Shown here in pieces: positions 13,393 through 17,953 of a stretch of 17,953 nucleotides of DNA. Source of the DNA: Thermofilaceae archaeon (GTDB lineage Archaea; Thermoproteota; Thermoprotei; Thermofilales; Thermofilaceae); the NCBI GenBank assembly GCA_027027675.1, contig JALVKT010000006.1, positions 1 through 17,953 on the forward strand, given 5' to 3'. The first letter of the stretch is position 1; each line of letters opens with the position of its first letter. A program made the position numbers and the translations under genes. Below the pieces are notes generated by a model. The model searched no databases, was not told where the DNA came from, and was given only the letters and a program-made list of their open reading frames with translations.

Positions 13393-13799
13393 GCGAGGAG
13401 CGCAAGCCGAAGAGAAGGGGAGACGTGGGCATAGCCTGGATCTATGCTAGCTACAACAACACCATAATTCACATAACCGACCTCTCCGGGGCCGAGACAA
13501 TCGCCAGGGTCTCCGGGGGCATGGTTGCAAAGGCGGACAGGGACAAGCCCTCCCCATGGGCGGCGATGCAGGCCGCCATGAGGGCGGCTAGGATAGCGCT
13601 CGACAAGGGAATCCGCGTCGTGCACGTGAAGGTTAAGGCTCCAGGCGGCTATGGCCCCAAAACGCCGGGGCCAGGCGCAGGCCCGGCCATAAGGGCGCTT
13701 GTGAGAGCCGGTCTCATGGTTGACAGGATAGAGGACGTAACTCCGCTTCCGACGGACACGATCCGTAAGCCCGGAGGCAGGAGGGGTAGAAGAGTATAA
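13389..13799 (+). CDS. rps11: 30S ribosomal protein uS11
   Basis: uS11 lines the 30S platform near the mRNA 3' exit. The 136-aa product contains GIAWIYASYNNTIIHITDLSGAETIARVSGGMVAKADRDKPSPWAAMQAA, then VHVKVKAPGGYGPKTPGPGAGPAIRALVRAGLMVDRIEDVTPLPTD and the basic end KPGGRRGRRV, all conserved. The GTG start overlaps the uS4 TGA (GTGA), with a G-rich ribosome-binding site upstream (GGAGGGTGGTGAG). In most archaea rpoD and uL18... ribosomal/rpo genes follow uS11; here the operon ends with T-tracts and no rpoD follows, so the usual cluster is split. Confidence 0.97.
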   Translation: MSEERKPKRRGDVGIAWIYASYNNTIIHITDLSGAETIARVSGGMVAKADRDKPSPWAAMQAAMRAARIALDKGIRVVHVKVKAPGGYGPKTPGPGAGPAIRALVRAGLMVDRIEDVTPLPTDTIRKPGGRRGRRV

Positions 13800-13801
13800 G
13801 C

Positions 13802-13826
13802 GCTGTTTTTGTTTCCCAATTTTTCG
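13802..13826 (+). terminator. Two T-tracts ending the uS13-uS4-uS11 operon
   Basis: T5 (13806-13810) and T5 (about 13820-13824) follow the uS11 stop within 26 nt, as in archaeal U-tract termination. No stable hairpin precedes them. Confidence 0.45.
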
Positions 13827-13847
13827 GAGCTTGTATTGCTTAAGGGT

Positions 13848-13912
13848 TGGGGCCTCAGGCCGGAAACCTTCTCGTCACCGATAAGCGCTGCAATGGCTCG
13901 TCATAGGCCCCA
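13848..13912 (-). ncRNA. Probable box C/D guide sRNA (2'-O-methylation guide)
   Basis: On the minus strand from 13912 to 13848 every box C/D element occurs in order. A 7-bp terminal stem TGGGGCC/GGCCCCA (13906-13912 with 13848-13854) closes the RNA. Then come box C ATGACGA (13898-13904), a 12-nt guide, box D' CTTA (13882-13885, one base from CUGA), 3 nt, box C' GTGACGA (13872-13878), a 13-nt guide and box D CTGA (13855-13858). Length is about 65 nt, typical of archaeal C/D sRNAs. C and C' each differ from RUGAUGA by one base. A minus-strand TATA (CTAATATAG, 13931-13939) predicts a start near 13909-13912. Guides would target CGCUGCAAUGGC and GCCGGAAACCUUC; I cannot place these in an rRNA or tRNA with certainty. 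Confidence 0.75.
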
Positions 13913-13930
13913 CGGTACATCGGGGGAGAG

Positions 13931-13940
13931 CCTATATTAG
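13931..13940. promoter_or_regulatory. Bidirectional TATA box serving the aldolase gene and the C/D sRNA
   Basis: The sequence CCTATATTAG is nearly symmetric (CTATATTAG on plus, CTAATATAG on minus). On plus, its centre lies about 26 nt before 13962, where a leader carrying the GGGTG ribosome-binding site (13963-13967) would begin. On minus, it lies about 26 nt before the predicted 5' end of the C/D sRNA. One box could thus serve both; direction is inferred. Confidence 0.5.
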
Positions 13941-13972
13941 CTTGGCACGTCCTGAGAAAAAAGGGTGCTATA

Positions 13973-14593
13973 GTGTACTTCTACACCCGCAAGGCCCTGG
14001 CGGACGCCATGAAACTCATGTATGAGAGGGGGCTTGTCTCGGCGTTCGCGGGCAACATCAGCGTCCGCCTTCAGGACGGGATGGCGATAACGCCAAGCGG
14101 GGTTCACAGACACCTCTTGGACGTAGACGACATAGTAGTTGTGGACTGGGAGGGGCGCAGAAAGTGGGGCAAGAGAAAGCCCTCCAGCGAGTGGAGGATG
14201 CACGCCGCGATATACCGGGCCAGGAAGGACGTTTACTCCGTTGTACACGCGCATCCAAGGGCGGTGGTAGCCCTCTCCGAGCTGGGATTTTCGCCTAGGG
14301 GACTCGCGGAGACCAAGTTATTTTTCGGAGACAACATCCCTCTCGTCGAAAAGCTGCCCCCCGGATCCGAGAAGCTGGCCGAGGCGACCAGCGAGGCCTT
14401 GAGGAGCGGAGGCAAGGCCGCCGTGCTGGCGTCTCACGGAGCCGTTACACTTGGAAGGGACGTGTGGGAGGCCGAAGGCCTAATGGAGGTGTTGGAGGAG
14501 GCCGCCGAGATCCTACTCTTTTCCCTAGCGCCGAGCGCCGCCCAGGGTTTATATAGGCGGAAGAACATGTTTTACAGGCTCGATTATTTATAG
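13973..14593 (+). CDS. Class II aldolase (FucA/AraD family), probable L-fuculose-1-phosphate aldolase-like
   Basis: The 206-aa class II zinc aldolase has key residues at the numbers known for E. coli FucA: Glu73 (SSEWRMH), zinc ligands His92 and His94 (VHAHPRAV) and His155 (LASHGAVTLG). The phosphate-binding GNISVRL (28-33), ITPSGV (39-44) and DDIVVVD are also present. Archaeal relatives cleave or form bonds with DHAP, and one in methanogens makes lactaldehyde; the substrate here is unknown. Other members of the fold are dehydratases or decarboxylases. Start GTG 13973 is preferred because GGGTG (13963-13967) sits 5 nt upstream. It is followed after 14 nt by the 276-aa gene, suggesting an operon. 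Confidence 0.9.
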   Translation: MYFYTRKALADAMKLMYERGLVSAFAGNISVRLQDGMAITPSGVHRHLLDVDDIVVVDWEGRRKWGKRKPSSEWRMHAAIYRARKDVYSVVHAHPRAVVALSELGFSPRGLAETKLFFGDNIPLVEKLPPGSEKLAEATSEALRSGGKAAVLASHGAVTLGRDVWEAEGLMEVLEEAAEILLFSLAPSAAQGLYRRKNMFYRLDYL

Positions 14594-14607
14594 ATGGTGG
14601 TCGTAGA

Positions 14608-15438
14608 TTGGCTTGGCTCGGCTTCGAGAAGGGATGCCTTGGAGACGAAGAGGCTAAATCCCTCCTAGAAGGCCTGGGCCTAACCGTCCTACGGGACTTC
14701 GAGATAGAAGTGGAGGTCGGAAAAGAGTGGGTCGCCTTCCGCGTCTTTGAGGTTAGAGAGCCCGTAGAGTCCGTGTCATGCCCTTTAGCAAGAAAAGTGG
14801 GGTGCAGGGTTCTCGAGGGAGGAAAACACCTCATACTGGGCGAGGTTTCGGCGAAAATATGGGACGAGGCGGTACGCGTGTGCAGCCCCGATGGAGAGAC
14901 GGAGCTTATACCGGTGTACACCTACGACGCCTTCCTCGACATTAGGATGCCCAGCAGAAAGGTTCGAGGCCTCGAGCCGGAGATAGTGGTTGGCGGAAAG
15001 GTCTACCGGCTCCCCCTCTCCTTCGAGGATCTTGAGGAAATCGCGCAGCGCGGCTTGCTAGAAAAAGTTGAGAAGGCGGCAAGCGTGTACGGTCTCTTCA
15101 GGGTTATCTCGCATAAAGCCTTGGAGGAGCTGGAGAGGCGTAAAAGGGAGCGCAAAGAGGAAGCGAGGTATGAGGTGGACTATGAGTCAGGCTACGTCGT
15201 GGTTATGGAGTCCGGCAAGGTTACGGCCGTGGCTCTGCCCAGGTTCTTCGTCTCGCTAGTGGAGGAGGGCCGCTACGAGGAGGCATCAAAGATCTACGAT
15301 GAAGCACCGGAGGAAACCAAAAAGTCTCTCAGGGAGTCCCTAGTCGACGCGTATTACCTCTGGAAGACCATGGGTAAAGATGTAAGCCAGCTAAAAGAGT
15401 TCCTGGAAAGGCTGGGCGTAAACGTGGAGGAGAAGTAA
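14608..15438 (+). CDS. Uncharacterised 276-aa protein with an N-terminal beta-rich and C-terminal helical half
   Basis: I do not recognise this protein. Residues 1-125 appear mixed alpha/beta, with two Cys in SCPLARKVGC near residue 57-66 and a third in EAVRVCSPDGE; these could bind metal but are too few to say. Residues 125-275 are mainly helical and highly charged: LSFEDLEEIAQRGLLEKVEKAASVYGLFRVISHKALEELERRKRERKEEARYEVDYESGYVVVME, with one predicted beta pair, then YEEASKIYDEAPEETKKSLRESLVDAYYLWKTMG, which looks TPR-like. No membrane segment or signal is visible. The start is TTG at 14608, the only start codon in this frame after the aldolase, with GGTGG (about 14596-14600) upstream. It is probably co-transcribed with the aldolase. 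Confidence 0.8.
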   Translation: MAWLGFEKGCLGDEEAKSLLEGLGLTVLRDFEIEVEVGKEWVAFRVFEVREPVESVSCPLARKVGCRVLEGGKHLILGEVSAKIWDEAVRVCSPDGETELIPVYTYDAFLDIRMPSRKVRGLEPEIVVGGKVYRLPLSFEDLEEIAQRGLLEKVEKAASVYGLFRVISHKALEELERRKRERKEEARYEVDYESGYVVVMESGKVTAVALPRFFVSLVEEGRYEEASKIYDEAPEETKKSLRESLVDAYYLWKTMGKDVSQLKEFLERLGVNVEEK

Positions 15439-15485
15439 GGGCGAGCATATTAGTCTCCCCCACGACTGTATCTTGAGGGAAAAAC

Positions 15486-16691
15486 ATGCCTGCTCTTTCA
15501 AGCCGCCCCTCCCTTATAAGGCGGTCTCCCATTAGGCGCATAGCAGCGCTTCTCGAGGAGGCTAAGCGCAAGGAGACGATAATAAGTTTCGGCGGCGGCG
15601 CGCCCAGCCTACCGCCTCCACCGGAGGTAGTCGACTACCTAGCCGAGATGATAAAGAAGGAGCCTGCGAGAACAGTGGCCTATTCCAGCACGAAGGGGGT
15701 ACCGGAGCTACGGCAGCTACTAGCCGAGGACCTAAAGAAGCACTGGGGCGTAGACTACGACCCGGACGACATACTCATAGTGAACGGTGGGACAGAAGGA
15801 ATCTACCTCTCCCTGGCGGCCACCGTGGAGCCCGGCGACGAGGTGATAATACTAGACCCCACCTATCTCGGCTACAGCGAGGCAATAAAGCTCTTCGGCG
15901 GAAAAGTGCGCTACGTGCCCGTAAGCGTGGAGAACGGGTATCAACCCTCCCTGGAGGACGTGGAACGAGTCATATCTCCCATAACGAAGGCCTTCATACT
16001 CTTGAGCCCCGACAACCCCACCGGCCGGATAGTCACGGAGGAGTTCGTCAAGGGGCTCGTAGACATGGCTGTAAAGTACGACTTCTGGATAATCTTCGAC
16101 GCCGTCTACAAGCACATCTCATTCGGCCGCAAAACCCCCTGGGTGGACGCGATACCCGAGGCCCGTGAGAGGACAATAACCATTAACAGCTTCAGCAAGG
16201 AGGCCTCGATACCAGGCCTCCGCCTCGGCTACGTAACAGGGCCGCGTGAAGCGGTTGACGCGATGGAGAAGATAAAGCAGTACGTCTCACTAGCGCCGAG
16301 CACCACGGCGCAGTACGCGATGATAAAGTTCCACGAGGACGGCATAAAGGACCGGTACCTCAGGGACGTCGTAATACCAACCTACAAAAAGCGGCGCGAC
16401 CTCATGTACCAGCTGATACAGGAGTATCTCCCCGAGGCCCGTACGGTGCTACCCGAGGGGGCGTTTTACTTCTTCGTCGACATGAGGCGCTACCTCGAGG
16501 CTATGGGTAGGAATGACGAGGAGTTCGCTAACAGGCTCCTCTACAGGAAGAGCGTGGTGGTGATACCGGGCAGGTACTTCGGGAGCAAGGGGGTCGGCCA
16601 CGTGAGGATGACCTTCGTGACGGAGCCTGAAGAGAGGATTAGGGAGGGTATCAAGCGTATAGCCGCGTATGTGAGTAGCTACATGTTTTAA
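15486..16691 (+). CDS. PLP-dependent class I aminotransferase (2-aminoadipate/aromatic aminotransferase-like)
   Basis: This is a fold-type I aminotransferase of the class I/II family (401 aa). Key residues are Asn177 in SPDNPTG (binds the PLP O3'), Asp205 and Tyr208 in FDAVYKH, the PLP lysine Lys238 in NSFSKEASIPGLRLGY, Arg246 and the C-terminal carboxylate-binding Arg in HVRMTF. The opening ISFGGGAPS and YSSTKGVPELRQLL match the LysN/Aro8-type branch, which transaminates 2-aminoadipate, branched-chain, aromatic or aspartate substrates. Exact substrate is undetermined; no lysine or arginine biosynthesis genes accompany it here. The ATG at 15486 has GAGGG about 6 nt upstream. It lies 47 nt after the 276-aa gene and might be in its operon. 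Confidence 0.93.
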   Translation: MPALSSRPSLIRRSPIRRIAALLEEAKRKETIISFGGGAPSLPPPPEVVDYLAEMIKKEPARTVAYSSTKGVPELRQLLAEDLKKHWGVDYDPDDILIVNGGTEGIYLSLAATVEPGDEVIILDPTYLGYSEAIKLFGGKVRYVPVSVENGYQPSLEDVERVISPITKAFILLSPDNPTGRIVTEEFVKGLVDMAVKYDFWIIFDAVYKHISFGRKTPWVDAIPEARERTITINSFSKEASIPGLRLGYVTGPREAVDAMEKIKQYVSLAPSTTAQYAMIKFHEDGIKDRYLRDVVIPTYKKRRDLMYQLIQEYLPEARTVLPEGAFYFFVDMRRYLEAMGRNDEEFANRLLYRKSVVVIPGRYFGSKGVGHVRMTFVTEPEERIREGIKRIAAYVSSYMF

Positions 16692-16697
16692 CATTTC

Positions 16698-16722
16698 CTC
16701 CAAGTTTTTCTTAGAGTTTTTA
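16698..16722 (+). terminator. T-tracts after the aminotransferase
   Basis: Two T5 runs follow the stop codon within about 30 nt (about 16704-16708 and 16716-16720). Together with the new promoter downstream they suggest transcription ends before nurA. Confidence 0.4.
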
Positions 16723-16753
16723 CTTTCGCGGTTATAGGGTTTAGCATTAATAC

Positions 16754-16760
16754 GCTTAAA
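16754..16760 (+). promoter_or_regulatory. TATA box for nurA
   Basis: GCTTAAA is centred near 16757, predicting a start near 16784, three bases before the ATG at 16787; nurA is probably leaderless. Confidence 0.45.
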
Positions 16761-16786
16761 CGCCTTTTTGACAACGCGGGTCCTCC

Positions 16787-17830
16787 ATGCTCCAAGACAT
16801 AATTCTCGAGTACATATCGCGGAACAGGGAGAAAATCCTCTCCACAGTATCCTCGGTAGCCGAGGACGACGCCGAGCTGCCAGAAGTCGACTGGCGCTTT
16901 CTCCCCGAGGCCTCCTGGCCAGGCCCCGTGGCAGGCGTCGACGGAAGCGTAAACTTCATCGAATACAAGGGATGTCTCTTCACAGTCGCTGACGCCGAGG
17001 CCGTAAAGGCGGAAAACGGTGCAGAACGCCTCGCGGCTGCAGGGTTCGCCGACTTCATGCTACCCTACTGGCTGCCCCGCGAGAGAGCCAGAACCTATAT
17101 GTCCATTTTAGAGCTACGCAGCGCGCTACACGTGCTGGAGAACGTAAAGAACTCGCTCGTCCTAATGGATGGAAGCCTGCTCAACGCGTTCCCAAAGTCT
17201 CTGAGACGCTACTACAGCCCCTCTCTAGCCCCAGAGTTCAGCGACAAGATAGAGGTGGACACGTGCCTGCCTTACTGCGACTCCGCGGCAAGACTCCTCG
17301 TTAAAGGGTTGGCGTCCGAGGACAAGCCCTCGGAGGAAACCAGGAGGGAGGCGGCGACGCTCGAAATACTTGAGCTAACATACCTCCTCTATAAGATACT
17401 CCACGACTTCGGCGGCCGCATAGTCTGGGTCGCCAAAAACTCGACCGACAACTCTCTCTTCAAGAAACCCGTCTCCGACATCGCCGTGCTCGAACGGACC
17501 ACGGTGGGCCGGGGATACGTGGACGCGGGAGAGGCATACCTGGAGCCGCCGAGAGGAACCCCGTATTCACGCTTCCTAGAAAAAGTCCCGGTCCACGTAT
17601 ACTATGCCCGGCTGAGAGGGGGAGGACCCGTTCTGAGGTTCGAGATACCATTTACCGGGGAGAAGGCCGCGGCACGCATCATAGGGGGGCTGAGACCGGT
17701 CTCCGCGGCCGGATACCCCTATGTTCTCCGCCTCGCGCATAGAGACGTGATCGTGAGGAAGAAGGACATAGAGACTATTGCCGGGATACTTGGCTTGAAG
17801 ATAGTCCTGGCTGCTAGGTGGTACCTGTGA
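16787..17830 (+). CDS. nurA: NurA 5'-to-3' nuclease (DNA double-strand break end resection)
   Basis: NurA is a Mn2+-dependent ssDNA/dsDNA nuclease that acts with the HerA helicase in DNA-end resection. The 347-aa product shows the NurA pattern: the first metal-binding motif GVDGSVNF (50-57, Asp52) and SLVLMDGSLL (Asp128), with helical WLPRERARTYMSILELRSALHVLENV between them, and the C-terminal YPYVLRLAHRDVIVRKKDIETIAGIL typical of the family. Length is close to other crenarchaeal NurA. ATG at 16787 follows a TATA box and is the only good start. Its stop overlaps the herA GTG by 4 nt (GTGA), so the pair is translationally coupled; mre11 and rad50, commonly placed between or around these genes, are not in the window. 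Confidence 0.9.
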   Translation: MLQDIILEYISRNREKILSTVSSVAEDDAELPEVDWRFLPEASWPGPVAGVDGSVNFIEYKGCLFTVADAEAVKAENGAERLAAAGFADFMLPYWLPRERARTYMSILELRSALHVLENVKNSLVLMDGSLLNAFPKSLRRYYSPSLAPEFSDKIEVDTCLPYCDSAARLLVKGLASEDKPSEETRREAATLEILELTYLLYKILHDFGGRIVWVAKNSTDNSLFKKPVSDIAVLERTTVGRGYVDAGEAYLEPPRGTPYSRFLEKVPVHVYYARLRGGGPVLRFEIPFTGEKAAARIIGGLRPVSAAGYPYVLRLAHRDVIVRKKDIETIAGILGLKIVLAARWYL

Positions 17831-17953
17831 GCGAGGAGGTCGGCAGGGTTATCGGGGAGGCTGCTACCACCGCGGCCCCCTTCATATCGAAGAGGCCCCC
17901 ACGAGTGGGGGAGTACGTTGTGCTGGAGTACGAGGGGCACAGGGTTCTCGGAA
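17827..17953 (+). CDS. herA: HerA bipolar DNA helicase/translocase, 5' part only
   Basis: The first 42 codons of a gene cut by the right edge read MSEEVGRVIGEAATTAAPFI, then SKRPPRVGEYVVLEYEGHRVLG. This is the N-terminal HAS-barrel start of archaeal HerA (VGRVIGEAxTT...PPRxGEYVVLEY), the hexameric ATPase that partners NurA. The ATPase domain lies outside the window. The GTG start overlaps the nurA TGA and has AGGTGGT (17816-17822) 4 nt upstream. Confidence 0.85.
   Translation, partial: MSEEVGRVIGEAATTAAPFISKRPPRVGEYVVLEYEGHRVLG

Noticed and set aside
13848..13912. Treating the GGGGCC/GGCCCC inverted repeat as a terminator of the uS11 operon
   Set aside because: The arms are 51 nt apart, there is no T-tract after the second arm, and the ordered C, D', C', D boxes between them fit a C/D sRNA far better.
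1..17953. CRISPR array, insertion sequence, integrase, inteins or rRNA
   Set aside because: No repeated spacer-like units, transposase or integrase motifs were seen. RtcB, RFC-S and RFC-L, which carry inteins in some archaea, read through without interruption.

Overview
The window is from a hyperthermophilic crenarchaeon (Thermoproteota). The evidence is archaeal-type informational genes (rpoN, uS2, uS7, uS13-uS4-uS11, two-subunit RFC, Orc1/Cdc6, NurA-HerA, RtcB-archease), TATA boxes about 26 nt upstream of many starts with several apparently leaderless genes, heavy use of AGG/AGA and ATA codons, and a tRNA gene with two archaeal bulge-helix-bulge introns. The GC-rich genes and the non-canonical tRNA intron suggest a Thermofilum- or Thermoproteales-like organism, but genus is a guess.

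Layout. 1-3370: rpoN (partial, minus) diverges from a plus-strand series of uS2, a MEMO-family protein, type 2 isopentenyl-diphosphate isomerase and archease. 3376-5275: a small winged-helix regulator (minus) diverges from the RNA ligase rtcB across a short promoter region holding a 19-bp palindrome that covers both likely TATA boxes. 5342-8259: uS7, then the clamp-loader pair rfcS-rfcL. 8249-9583: orc1/cdc6 on the minus strand, overlapping the 3' end of rfcL. 9660-12069 (minus): an overlapping three-gene operon of a COG3375-like GNAT acyltransferase, an enolase-superfamily N-acylamino acid racemase (NSAR/OSBS type) and a 150-aa protein with a possible THUMP-like region. 12156-12294: tRNA-Ser(UGA) with a 22-nt D-arm intron and a 29-nt anticodon-loop intron. 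12405-13799: uS13-uS4-uS11. 13848-13912 (minus): a probable box C/D guide sRNA not covered by any protein gene. 13973-16691: a FucA-like class II aldolase, an unrecognised 276-aa protein and a class I aminotransferase. 16787-17953: nurA, then the start of herA.

How the parts fit. Most of the window is information processing: translation, replication (RFC, Orc1/Cdc6), DNA-end resection (NurA-HerA) and RNA repair or splicing (RtcB, archease). RtcB is the enzyme expected to ligate the two exon junctions of the tRNA-Ser in this same window. The box C/D sRNA belongs to RNA modification. The accessory part is the GNAT-racemase operon, which matches two steps of a known bacterial N-succinyl-dependent D-amino acid conversion route; the deacylase is not in the window.

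The observations most worth following up are the box C/D sRNA with its shared bidirectional TATA box, the D-arm tRNA intron, the regulator-palindrome-rtcB arrangement and the racemase operon with its unexplained third gene. No CRISPR array, transposon or rRNA gene was seen. No gap between genes exceeds about 175 nt.
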